Assembly: GCA_045658645.1 (NCBI GenBank) | Contig: JAZOVJ010000015.1 | Location: 1-7,171, forward strand | Origin: UBA1738 sp045658645 | GTDB taxonomy: Bacteria > Bacillota > Clostridia > UBA1381 | Direction of reading: 5' to 3' | DNA: 7,171 nucleotides | Part shown: piece by piece, positions 1-5,646 of the stretch | Layout: each line of letters begins with the position of its first letter | Position numbering within the stretch: position 1 is the stretch's first letter | Notes under the pieces: model-generated | The model's input: the letters and a program-made list of their open reading frames with translations, nothing else | Databases searched by the model: none | Told to the model about the DNA's origin: nothing | Translations under genes and position numbers: made by a program

Positions 1-130
1 GTTAACTGGAACGAGCACGACCGCGTCCGGTGGACGATGAAGGGAGTGTGAGTTCGGAGAAAACAAGGAGTACAGCAAACGTGAGTGCAGATGTACGACT
101 ATGTTTTGGAGAGAGTTGTCGCTGGCGAAA
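1..130. other. GC-richer scrap at window edge, possible 3' end of an unidentified gene
   Basis: About 52% G+C by hand count (about 58% in the first 60 bases), against visibly AT-rich DNA from 131 onward. Plus frame 1 is open from the window edge to a TGA at 49-51 and reads VNWNEHDRVRWTMKGV, which could be the C-terminus of a gene lying upstream. I do not recognise it. The composition change falls almost exactly at the stop codon of the neighbouring XRE gene, so this may be the edge of a different or foreign segment. No terminator, repeat or tRNA is evident. Confidence 0.3.
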
Positions 131-370
131 TTATTTTAATAGTTTATCAACTGCTACATTAAATATTTTTGAAAATGCCACAAGTTCGATATCTGTAACA
201 AATCTTTTCCCGCATTCAATACGCTGTATTGCATTTTTATCCACATCAAGACCGGATAATTGTAACTTATCTGCTAAAACTCTTTGTGATATATTTAATT
301 CTTTCCTCATTATTGCAATTTTTTTGCCACATATATTGTTTAATCCGTCTTCGTTTTTATTTATAAACAT
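131..370 (-). CDS. small XRE-family helix-turn-helix transcriptional regulator
   Basis: A 79-residue protein that is almost entirely one Cro/C1-type helix-turn-helix domain (about residues 13-75). The recognisable pattern is GKKIAIMRKELNISQ, then VLADKL, then KNAIQRIECGKRFV and an IFNV-DKLL end. It is cytoplasmic and DNA-binding, with no ligand or sensor domain, so it resembles small phage- or toxin-type repressors. I chose the ATG at 368-370 because AAGGAG lies 7-8 bases upstream of it; the ORF extends 7 codons further to 391 but that start has no ribosome site and would overlap an operator-like dyad. It is divergent from the DUF975-like gene, with a 103-bp intergenic region that carries two matching dyads, so it probably controls itself and that neighbour. 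Family assignment is firm; target and signal are inferred. Confidence 0.88.
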   Translation of the reverse strand: MFINKNEDGLNNICGKKIAIMRKELNISQRVLADKLQLSGLDVDKNAIQRIECGKRFVTDIELVAFSKIFNVAVDKLLK

Positions 371-384
371 AAAATTTCTCCTTT

Positions 385-405
385 TTGACATTTAGTGCTT
401 GTCAA
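385..405. promoter_or_regulatory. operator-like dyad 1 (XRE/DUF975 intergenic)
   Basis: Inverted repeat TTGACA-N9-TGTCAA. It shares TGACATTTA and TGTCAA with the dyad at 438-458 (15 of 21 positions identical). It overlaps the -35 hexamer of the plus-strand promoter and lies just upstream of the regulator's ribosome site, so binding here could repress both divergent genes. That the XRE protein binds it is inference. Confidence 0.6.
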
Positions 406-427
406 TATAGAAATTATATGATATAAT
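399..427 (+). promoter_or_regulatory. sigma-A promoter of the DUF975-like gene
   Basis: TTGTCA (399-404), a 17-bp spacer and a perfect TATAAT (422-427). The predicted transcript starts near 434, leaving a roughly 40-nt leader before the ATG at 474. The -35 lies inside dyad 1 and dyad 2 follows the start point, a layout expected of a repressed promoter. Confidence 0.75.
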
Positions 428-437
428 GAAACAAAAT

Positions 438-458
438 ATGACATTTACAAGATGTCAA
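438..458. promoter_or_regulatory. operator-like dyad 2 (XRE/DUF975 intergenic)
   Basis: ATGACATTTA-N5-TGTCAA pattern, with TGACAT and ATGTCA as inverted arms (439-444 and 452-457, read with adjoining bases). It is centred 53 bp from dyad 1, about five helical turns, so both sites face the same side of the DNA. It sits at or just after the predicted start of the DUF975-like transcript. Confidence 0.6.
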
Positions 459-473
459 AACGGAGGTTTATTT

Positions 474-1403
474 ATGAACAGAGACAAATTAAAATCACAA
501 GCAAAGCAGCAAATTAGTGGTAATTTAGGAACGCTTTTTTTAATAACCCTAATTGTGTTTGCAATTTCGTGGGTAGCAGCCATGATACCAATGGGAGGAA
601 TGATAGCTTCTCTTATACTCACACCTGCCTTTTCAATAAGCATCATAAGAGTTTATCTTAATCTTACTAAAAACATCAAACCATCGGTAGATGATGCATT
701 TAAGGGATTTGACGATTTTTGGTCTGCATTTAAACTCAATTTTTTAATAGGACTTTTTACTTTTTTATGGTCACTTCTTTTTATTGTTCCGGGAATAATA
801 AAAAGCTATTCCTATTCGCTATCCATGTATATACTTTCAGAGAATAAGAATAAGCCCGCACTTGAATGCATTAAGGAATCTGAAAAAATGACAGAAGGTC
901 ATAAGATGGATTTATTTGTTTTAGGGCTATCGTTCTTTGGATGGATTTTGCTTACAATACTAACATTTGGTATTGCTATTATTTGGGTTGGGCCATATAT
1001 GAATGCAACATATTCAAATGCATATAACCATTTAAAGGTCGGAATAGAAAAAGGCGAAAAAAAAGTAAACAATGCAATTCAATCAAGCAACATAAATACA
1101 AGGGTATTTTGCAATGAATGTGGAGAACAGATAGTTAGCGAAAGTAAGTTTTGTAATAATTGTGGATGTAAAATAGAAAGGTCTAATAAGTATAGTGTAT
1201 GTATTTTTGATGTGGCTACACATACTTTGAGGAAAGAAATTAGAGATATTGATATTGAAAAATTCCCGCCGTCTAAATTTGCATACAATGACACATATTA
1301 TGCCATTGAAACTTTTAGAGATGGAAAAAAGGTAAGAATCTATCACACAAAGGATAATTGGAATAAACAAATTGAAATTGTCATAAGTGAAGAAGAAAAA
1401 TAG
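474..1403 (+). CDS. DUF975-like integral membrane protein with C-terminal zinc ribbon
   Basis: A 309-residue protein. Residues 1-190 are a polytopic membrane domain of the DUF975 type, with hydrophobic stretches near 18-40, 43-62, 90-108 and 146-175, starting MNRDKLKSQAKQQISGN as is typical of the family, whose function is unknown. Residues 213-230 form a CxxC-x10-CxxC zinc ribbon (Cys213, 216, 227, 230). Residues 240-309 form a soluble tail of mixed strand character that I do not recognise. The start at 474 has CGGAGG 7-8 bases upstream; an earlier ATG at 426 overlaps the -10 box and was rejected. It is transcribed from its own promoter under the two dyads and ends at the shared terminator at 1439. 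The DUF975 plus ribbon plus tail combination suggests a membrane protein with a cytosolic binding module. No enzymatic role is visible. Confidence 0.8.
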   Translation: MNRDKLKSQAKQQISGNLGTLFLITLIVFAISWVAAMIPMGGMIASLILTPAFSISIIRVYLNLTKNIKPSVDDAFKGFDDFWSAFKLNFLIGLFTFLWSLLFIVPGIIKSYSYSLSMYILSENKNKPALECIKESEKMTEGHKMDLFVLGLSFFGWILLTILTFGIAIIWVGPYMNATYSNAYNHLKVGIEKGEKKVNNAIQSSNINTRVFCNECGEQIVSESKFCNNCGCKIERSNKYSVCIFDVATHTLRKEIRDIDIEKFPPSKFAYNDTYYAIETFRDGKKVRIYHTKDNWNKQIEIVISEEEK

Positions 1404-1438
1404 AGGGCATCTAAACCATTCGGCTCTTCGAAAACCCA

Positions 1439-1464
1439 AAAAGGACACCCGTTGGTGTCCTTTT
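1439..1464. terminator. bidirectional intrinsic terminator between convergent genes
   Basis: Perfect 11-bp stem AAAAGGACACC / GGTGTCCTTTT with loop CGTT. The A-run and T-run on either side make it work on both strands. It lies 35 nt after the DUF975-like stop and 1 nt beyond the thiT stop. Confidence 0.9.
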
Positions 1465-1465
1465 C

Positions 1466-2020
1466 TCATACATCAAATTTTTCTTTCAGCTTCGGTGTCA
1501 GGCATGCCAGCACAACTGTTGTGATAATCATTTCCGGTACCATATACGAGCCGTTATAGATAAGTGCATAAAGCGGTATGCAGTCGGTGTCCGCAAAAGC
1601 GCCCCAGATTAAAAGACCTGATAAAACGTGCATTGCGTAACGTATACCTGTAACAATAGTACCTGAAAGTGCTATTGCCCAAGGCTTATTTCCCATAAGC
1701 TTTACAAAAAATCCTGCAAGCCCCAAAACTGTAAATGCAACAACATAATCAAGCATAATTACCCCGAAAAAGCTTAATGCAGTAGTTGCGGGTGGAAGAT
1801 AAAAGTCCGTCATCATCTGAATTAGAGAGAATACAAATCCGGACAAAAGACCCCATTTTGTGTCTACAATGATGGATACCAAAATGATAGGAACCATACT
1901 TCCCAGTGTTATGTAACCGCCTTGTGTCCACGGTGCCGGAAGCAGCTTCGACGCCATAATCAGTGCAAATGCCAAGGCAGTAAGCATAGCACTTAAAGTT
2001 AGTTTTTTTGTTTTTGTCAT
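1466..2020 (-). CDS. thiT: thiamine-specific S component of an ECF transporter (ThiT)
   Basis: A 184-residue membrane protein, the usual length for ThiT/YuaJ, with about six transmembrane helices. It binds thiamine and delivers it into the cell with the shared EcfAA'T energising module, which is not encoded here. The N-terminus (LTLSAMLTALAFAL) carries the alanine-rich first helix used by S components to dock with EcfT. Thiamine-pocket residues known from Lactococcus ThiT can be aligned: His131, Trp139, Tyr151 and Asn156 (His125, Trp133, Tyr146, Asn151 there); the acidic residue (Glu84 there) appears as Asp91 in LDYVVAF. The start at 2018-2020 has AGGGAG 8 bases upstream. A TPP riboswitch and terminator in the leader confirm the thiamine assignment: expression should fall when thiamine pyrophosphate is plentiful. 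Confidence 0.95.
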   Translation of the reverse strand: MTKTKKLTLSAMLTALAFALIMASKLLPAPWTQGGYITLGSMVPIILVSIIVDTKWGLLSGFVFSLIQMMTDFYLPPATTALSFFGVIMLDYVVAFTVLGLAGFFVKLMGNKPWAIALSGTIVTGIRYAMHVLSGLLIWGAFADTDCIPLYALIYNGSYMVPEMIITTVVLACLTPKLKEKFDV

Positions 2021-2072
2021 AAAAACACTCCCTTATTATAAATTTGACTGAATATGAACTTTTGATAGGTAT

Positions 2073-2105
2073 AAAAAAGGAGATTACCAATACATGATAA
2101 TCTCC
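2073..2105 (-). terminator. riboswitch-controlled intrinsic terminator in the thiT leader
   Basis: On the minus strand GGAGATTA pairs with TAATCTCC, extended inward by TCA/TGG (one G-U), closing a 5-nt loop and followed by six T. It lies about 20 nt beyond the TPP aptamer and about 50 nt before thiT, the usual place for a transcriptional expression platform. The self-complementary AAAAATTGCAATTTTT at 2108-2123 lies between aptamer and terminator and may take part in the switch. Confidence 0.85.
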
Positions 2106-2124
2106 GAAAAAATTGCAATTTTTG

Positions 2125-2213
2125 ATATTTTCCTACGCCGGCATTATCCGTATCAGGTTCACGGGTCGGAATGCACAATTCCCTCTCAGCCTTTTTGAAA
2201 GCTCCCCAAATAT
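2125..2213 (-). promoter_or_regulatory. TPP (THI-box) riboswitch aptamer
   Basis: The minus strand contains the conserved THI core in order: GGGGAGC, GCTGAGAGGG, GACCCGTGAACCTGAT and CGGATAATGCCGGCGTAGG. Closing helix P1 is formed by ATATTT (2213-2208) and AAATAT (2130-2125). The core matches the family closely, so TPP binding is expected. It precedes a terminator and thiT, indicating transcriptional repression by TPP. Confidence 0.97.
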
Positions 2214-2226
2214 TCAGTTCTTTGTG

Positions 2227-2255
2227 ATTTTAACACAGTGAGATTAAAAAGTCAA
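2227..2255 (-). promoter_or_regulatory. sigma-A promoter of the thiT riboswitch transcript
   Basis: On the minus strand: TTGACT (2255-2250), 17-bp spacer, TAAAAT (2232-2227). Transcription would start around 2220, a few bases ahead of the aptamer's P1 helix. Confidence 0.75.
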
Positions 2256-2301
2256 TAGAAGTAAATAAATATTGTATATAAAGGTTAAAATTTAACAAAA
2301 T

Positions 2302-2326
2302 AGCTACTCGTATAGGGTGGTTTTTT
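2302..2326 (+). terminator. weak terminator-like hairpin upstream of the AEC gene
   Basis: CTACTC pairs with GGGTGG (two G-U pairs) around a GTATA loop and is followed by TTTTTT. It is stable only as plus-strand RNA, because the G-U pairs become C-A on the other strand. It precedes the AEC promoter, so it may block read-through arriving from the thiT side. A short perfect dyad GTTAAA-A-TTTAAC (2284-2296) lies just before it. Confidence 0.3.
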
Positions 2327-2339
2327 GTTTTAAAAAATA

Positions 2340-2368
2340 TTGATAAAGTTTGAAAGCGGTGATATAAT
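2340..2368 (+). promoter_or_regulatory. sigma-A promoter of the AEC transporter gene
   Basis: TTGATA (2340-2345), 17-bp spacer, perfect TATAAT (2363-2368). It implies a leader of about 25 nt before the ATG at 2401, too short for a riboswitch. Confidence 0.75.
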
Positions 2369-2400
2369 AAAAGTAGTAAGGAAAAGAGGATTAACATATA

Positions 2401-3318
2401 ATGGTATTTACAACGACATTAAATCAGATGCTGATGTTTTTCAGCGTTATGATTTTAGGATTCATCTTAAGAAGAAAAAATATAGTTCCTGAGAATGCAG
2501 ACGTATCACTTTCAAAGGTTCTTACAATGGTGGTAAGCCCTGCACTTTTATTAAAAACATTTATAGCAAACTTTAACCTACAAACTCTTGTGGAAAAGTC
2601 ATATATTTTCATCTGCGGAATTGTTTTGTTATTCATATTAATTTTTGTGGGAACTGCACTTGCAAACTTATTTGCAGATAACAGGTATATAAAATACATT
2701 TACACCTATTCTTTTATTATACCTAATATGGGGTATATGGCACAACCGCTTACATTGGCGGTTTTCGGCGAACAGGCGCTTTTTGACCTTATGATTTTCA
2801 GCATACCGTTTAACGTATATATTTACTCGGTTGGATATACAAGGCTTAATCCTAAAAACGAAAAGGTGTCTTTAAAAAGCCTTGCGAATCCGTTGTTTTT
2901 CTCGATGGGTATTGCTATAGTTCTTGGACTTTTAAAGGTACCGATTCCGGATTTTTTACAAAACACACTGTCTTCTTTAAGCGCATGTATGGGTGTTGTC
3001 GCAATGCTTTTAACAGGCATGGTTATAGGTAAATATGACCTTCGGGACTTGGTGTCTTCAGGAAAGATTTACGTTGCATCGCTTATACGATTAATAGCAA
3101 TTCCCGGAATAGTTGTATATATACTGAAAGCACTGGGGATGCCGAGCTATATCTATATGTCCGCACTTTGCGTGCTTGCGATGCCTATGGGACTAAATAC
3201 AATCGTATTTCCTGCAGCGTTTGGCGGTGACACTAAGCCGGGCGCATCTATGGCACTTATTTCAAGTGTGCTGGGAATAATAACTATTCCGATAATGTTT
3301 GCATTTTTTATGGCTTGA
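2401..3318 (+). CDS. AEC-family transporter (auxin efflux carrier/malate permease type)
   Basis: A 305-residue, very hydrophobic protein of the usual length for bacterial members of the auxin efflux carrier family (Mem_trans). It has about ten transmembrane segments in two halves separated by a short polar loop near residues 148-160. Family hallmarks are visible: an N-terminal helix ending GFILRRKNIVP, the crossover-type segment FIIPNMGYMAQPL with AVFGEQAL in the first half (residues 105-127), and the C-terminal AMPMGLNTIVFPAAFGGD region. Members move small organic anions or amino acids; the substrate cannot be read from sequence. The ATG at 2401 has AGAGGA 10 bases upstream and a promoter directly before it. 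It forms a single-gene unit ended by the hairpin at 3331; neither neighbour suggests a substrate. Confidence 0.88.
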   Translation: MVFTTTLNQMLMFFSVMILGFILRRKNIVPENADVSLSKVLTMVVSPALLLKTFIANFNLQTLVEKSYIFICGIVLLFILIFVGTALANLFADNRYIKYIYTYSFIIPNMGYMAQPLTLAVFGEQALFDLMIFSIPFNVYIYSVGYTRLNPKNEKVSLKSLANPLFFSMGIAIVLGLLKVPIPDFLQNTLSSLSACMGVVAMLLTGMVIGKYDLRDLVSSGKIYVASLIRLIAIPGIVVYILKALGMPSYIYMSALCVLAMPMGLNTIVFPAAFGGDTKPGASMALISSVLGIITIPIMFAFFMA

Positions 3319-3330
3319 TAAGTAATATAA

Positions 3331-3359
3331 AACTGTGATGAAGAGCATCGCGGTTTTTT
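3331..3359 (+). terminator. intrinsic terminator of the AEC gene
   Basis: 10-bp stem AACTGTGATG / CATCGCGGTT (two G-U pairs), AAGAG loop, then a run of T. It lies 12 nt past the stop codon. Confidence 0.85.
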
Positions 3360-3433
3360 GTAAAATTTTTATAATTTCAAAACTTTGTTAAAGAAAAATT
3401 AATATTATTTTATCTAAACTTGTAAAAAAAATA

Positions 3434-3462
3434 TTGAAATTCCGTGAAAAATATGTTATCAT
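3434..3462 (+). promoter_or_regulatory. promoter of purC
   Basis: TTGAAA (3434-3439), 17-bp spacer, TATCAT (3457-3462) with an upstream TG (3454-3455) making an extended -10. The guaA promoter has the same architecture (TTGAAA, 17 bp, extended -10). No purine riboswitch or obvious operator is seen in the roughly 30-nt leader. Confidence 0.7.
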
Positions 3463-3498
3463 TTATGAGTGAATTTATTATGAAAAGAGGCGTTTCTT

Positions 3499-4182
3499 AT
3501 GAAGAAGATTTATGAAGGAAAGACTAAAGACGTTTATAGCCTTGAAAACGGTAACGTGCTTTTAAAGTTTAAAGACGACTGTACAGGTAAAGACGGTGTG
3601 TTTGACCCGGGCGAAAACTCAGTTGGACTAAAGATTGAGGGTATTGGTAAGGCTAATCTTAGAACATCAATCTACTACTTTGACCTTATAAAAGAAGCAG
3701 GAATTAAAACTCATTACGTAAGCGCTAATGTTGATGAAGCTACAATGGAGGTTCTTCCTGGCAAGGTATTCGGTCACGGTCTTGAAGTTATCTGTCGTTT
3801 GGTTGCTACAGGAAGCTTCATCAGAAGATACGGTGAATATATTGAAGACGGTACTCCGCTTCCTGGCGGATACGTTGAGTGTACTTTTAAAAACGATGAG
3901 AAGGGTGACCCGCTTGTAACAGGCGAAGGTCTTGCAGCTCTTGGTGTTATGAGCCCTGAAATGTTTGAAAGTATGAAGGAACAGACACTTAAAATCACAA
4001 AGGTTGTTGCGGACGACTTAAAGACAATCGGTCTTGACCTTTGGGATATTAAGTTTGAATTTGGTTACAACGGTGACGAAGTTATCCTTATTGACGAAGT
4101 TGCTTCAGGAAATATGCGTGTTTATAAGGACGGCAAGATTGTTGACCCTGTTGAACTAACAAAGCTTATATTAAACAGATAA
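3499..4182 (+). CDS. purC: phosphoribosylaminoimidazole-succinocarboxamide (SAICAR) synthase
   Basis: Cytoplasmic enzyme of de novo purine synthesis that joins CAIR and aspartate, using ATP, to give SAICAR. At 227 residues it is slightly short of the usual 235-245 but complete. Visible motifs: N-terminal KKIYEGKTKDVY nucleotide-binding strand (residues 2-13), GLEVICRLVATGS (94-106) matching the first SAICAR synthetase signature, and LWDIKFEFG (181-189) matching the second, followed by LIDEVASGNMRVY. The substrate loop reads KDDCTGKDGV where many PurCs have a DRxSAxD-type sequence, and DEVASGNMR replaces the common DEISPDxxR, so it belongs to a divergent branch of the family. The start is supported by AGAGG about 9 bases upstream. 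It is transcribed alone, between its own promoter and the terminator at 4190; guaA follows on the same strand. Confidence 0.95.
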   Translation: MKKIYEGKTKDVYSLENGNVLLKFKDDCTGKDGVFDPGENSVGLKIEGIGKANLRTSIYYFDLIKEAGIKTHYVSANVDEATMEVLPGKVFGHGLEVICRLVATGSFIRRYGEYIEDGTPLPGGYVECTFKNDEKGDPLVTGEGLAALGVMSPEMFESMKEQTLKITKVVADDLKTIGLDLWDIKFEFGYNGDEVILIDEVASGNMRVYKDGKIVDPVELTKLILNR

Positions 4183-4189
4183 TTATACC

Positions 4190-4217
4190 AAAAGCAGACC
4201 ACATGGGGTCTGCTTTT
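4190..4217 (+). terminator. intrinsic terminator of purC
   Basis: Perfect 11-bp stem AAAAGCAGACC / GGTCTGCTTTT around a 6-nt loop, 7 nt past the stop. It could also work in the other direction because the stem ends in A/T runs. Confidence 0.88.
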
Positions 4218-4252
4218 AATGTTATATGCGAAGCATAACAAGGTTTTTGAAT

Positions 4253-4294
4253 ACCCGACATCAATCCTTTGATTGCAGTGTTGGGTCAGTTTTT
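4253..4294 (+). terminator. second hairpin with T-run between purC and guaA
   Basis: ACCCGACA pairs with TGTTGGGT (one G-U); after a small internal loop CAATC pairs with GATTG around CTTT. A T5 run follows at 4290-4294. It lies upstream of the guaA -35, so it is not part of the guaA leader; it may be a backup terminator. A smaller hairpin (TATGC-GAA-GCATA, 4225-4237) lies between it and the purC terminator. Confidence 0.5.
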
Positions 4295-4333
4295 AAAAAA
4301 TATAAAAAATGGCATAAAATAAGATATAAATAC

Positions 4334-4362
4334 TTGAAATTTATGCCGAATTGTGCTATTAT
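4334..4362 (+). promoter_or_regulatory. extended -10 promoter of guaA
   Basis: TTGAAA (4334-4339), 17-bp spacer, TATTAT (4357-4362) preceded by TGC (extended -10). Transcription should begin near 4369, about 33 nt before the ATG. Confidence 0.7.
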
Positions 4363-4378
4363 ATAGTACATAATTCGG
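4346..4378. promoter_or_regulatory. long inverted repeat over the guaA -10 region, candidate operator
   Basis: CCGAATT (4346-4352) pairs with AATTCGG (4372-4378), and inside this GTGCTAT (4353-4359) pairs with ATAGTAC (4363-4369; one G-T pair), leaving a TAT centre and a 2-nt bulge. That gives 14 paired positions centred on the -10 box. Because the predicted start point falls inside it, it is more likely a protein-binding site in DNA than an RNA hairpin. The inverted CCGAA elements resemble halves of PurR PurBoxes (CCGAAC core), but this is only a resemblance. Confidence 0.5.
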
Positions 4379-4401
4379 ACAATGGCATAGGAGGATTTCA
4401 T

Positions 4402-5382
4402 ATGGATACAAACAAAAGACCGGACGATATGGTCAGAATTACAACAAAAGAGCTTGCAGATGCGTTTATTGCAGAGCAGGTTGAAGATATCAGAAAAACT
4501 GTAGGCGACAAGAAAGTGCTTCTGGCATTATCAGGCGGGGTTGACTCTTCAGTTGTTGCTGCGCTTTTGATTAAAGCTATCGGCAAACAGCTTGTTTGTG
4601 TGCATGTTAATCACGGACTTATGCGTAAGGGCGAAAGCGAGCAGGTAATTGAAGTATTTAAGAATGGTCTTGATGCTAACCTTATTTATATCGATGCAAC
4701 TGACAGATTCTTGGACCTTTTAAAAGACGTTGCTGACCCTGAAACAAAGAGAAAAATTATCGGTAACGAATTTATTAAGGTGTTTGACGAAGAAGCGTCA
4801 AAGCTTACAGATGTTTCATTCTTGGCACAGGGAACAATTTATCCTGACATTCTGGAGAGTGACGGAGTCAAGGCCCACCACAACGTTGGCGGTCTTCCTG
4901 AAGATATGGAAATGGCACTTGTTGAGCCGGTTAAACTTCTTTATAAAGACGAAGTTCGAGTTGTTGGAAGTGCTTTGGGTCTTCCTGACGAAATGGTTTA
5001 TCGTCAGCCGTTCCCGGGCCCTGGTCTTGGCGTAAGATGTCTTGGCGCAATTACTCGTGACAGACCTAACGCCCTTCGTGAAGCAGATGCAATCCTTCGT
5101 GAAGAGTTTGATAAGAATGGTCTTGCAGGAAAGGTTTGGCAGTACTTTATTGCTGTTCCAGACTTTAAGAGCGTAGGCGTTAAAGATTCGAAGAGATATG
5201 AGGGCTGGCCGGCAATTATCCGTGCCGTAAATACAGTTGATGCGATGACAGCAACTATTGAAGAAATCCCTTATGCAGTTCTTCACAAAATTACTGACAG
5301 AATTACAAACGAAGTTCCTGGTATCAACCGTGTGCTTTTGGACTTGACTCCAAAGCCAATCGGAACAATCGAGTGGGAATAA
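4402..5382 (+). CDS. guaA: GMP synthase, ATP-pyrophosphatase/synthetase domain only (no glutaminase domain)
   Basis: A 326-residue protein equivalent to the C-terminal two thirds of ordinary bacterial GuaA (about 510-525 residues). It adenylates XMP and aminates it to GMP. The PP-loop SGGVDSS is at residues 44-50; VHVNHGLMRKGE, AQGTIYPDILES, HHNVGGLPEDM and RQPFPGPGLGVR follow in the canonical order, and the C-terminal dimerisation domain ends KPIGTIEWE, so the synthetase part is intact. The N-terminal class I glutamine amidotransferase domain is absent, and upstream DNA is terminator plus promoter with no remnant of it. The enzyme must therefore use free ammonia or a separate GuaAa-type glutaminase subunit not in this window. 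The start at 4402 has AGGAGG 7 bases upstream; an ORF extension to 4351 falls inside the promoter and was rejected. Confidence 0.93.
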   Translation: MDTNKRPDDMVRITTKELADAFIAEQVEDIRKTVGDKKVLLALSGGVDSSVVAALLIKAIGKQLVCVHVNHGLMRKGESEQVIEVFKNGLDANLIYIDATDRFLDLLKDVADPETKRKIIGNEFIKVFDEEASKLTDVSFLAQGTIYPDILESDGVKAHHNVGGLPEDMEMALVEPVKLLYKDEVRVVGSALGLPDEMVYRQPFPGPGLGVRCLGAITRDRPNALREADAILREEFDKNGLAGKVWQYFIAVPDFKSVGVKDSKRYEGWPAIIRAVNTVDAMTATIEEIPYAVLHKITDRITNEVPGINRVLLDLTPKPIGTIEWE

Positions 5383-5390
5383 TAAAAATG

Positions 5391-5419
5391 TTTCGGGACC
5401 AACACAAATATCCCCGAAA
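5391..5419 (+). repeat. hairpin just after guaA
   Basis: TTTCGGG (5391-5397) and CCCGAAA (5413-5419) form a 7-bp stem with a 15-nt loop, 8 nt after the guaA stop. There is no T-run, so it may protect the 3' end of the message rather than terminate it. Confidence 0.4.
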
Positions 5420-5444
5420 GGCAAAAATGAATATCATAAGAATG

Positions 5445-5480
5445 AGACCTTGAGAGTGAAAACTTTCAGGGTCTTTTTTT
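5445..5480 (+). terminator. intrinsic terminator of guaA
   Basis: 12-bp stem AGACCTTGAGAG / CTTTCAGGGTCT (two G-U pairs), TGAAAA loop, then seven T (5474-5480). It lies about 60 nt past the guaA stop. Confidence 0.88.
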
Positions 5481-5511
5481 GAACATAGAACCTGAAAAGC
5501 CTTGTAAATAT

Positions 5512-5620
5512 GGGGATTTAGCATCATATAAAATCTTTATTTTATATGGTAGCCTATCAAAAAAATAATCAGCGTACAGGATGAGGCAAATTGCCTTTTC
5601 ACGCTGAGGATGCTTGCCCC
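5512..5620 (+). other. gene-free stretch with several nested inverted repeats, possible structured RNA or attachment region
   Basis: Most of the gap between the guaA terminator and the transposon repeats lies here, and no protein gene is evident. It contains four possible helices: an outer one, GGGG (5512-5515) with CCCC (5617-5620) plus AGCATC (5520-5525) with GATGCT (5609-5614); a perfect 10-bp hairpin CATATAAAAT-CTTT-ATTTTATATG (5525-5548); TCAGCGT (5569-5575) with ACGCTGA (5601-5607); and, inside that, GAGGC-AAATT-GCCTT (5583-5597). Together they make a closed multi-branch fold. I match it to no known RNA family and see no good promoter directly ahead of it. It could be an RNA gene, part of the transposon end, or chance pairing in AT-rich DNA. 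Confidence 0.35.
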
Positions 5621-5646
5621 GTAACATAGAGAAATTTTGAAATCCC

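Noticed and set aside
91..162. Short plus-strand ORF of 23 codons (MYDYVLERV...)
   Set aside because: No properly spaced ribosome site, overlaps the end of the XRE gene, no recognisable family.
426..473. Longer start for the DUF975-like protein
   Set aside because: The ATG at 426 overlaps the TATAAT box, and the second dyad would be coding; the ATG at 474 has CGGAGG.
4351..4401. Longer guaA start
   Set aside because: It would begin inside the promoter -10 region and lacks a ribosome site, while the ATG at 4402 has AGGAGG.
4218..4401. Purine (guanine) riboswitch ahead of guaA
   Set aside because: Conserved purine aptamer core sequences are absent, and the predicted leader is only about 33 nt.
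4816..5424. 202-codon minus-strand ORF opposite guaA
   Set aside because: It is antisense to a clear guaA, has no family resemblance, and is best explained as a shadow of guaA codon use.
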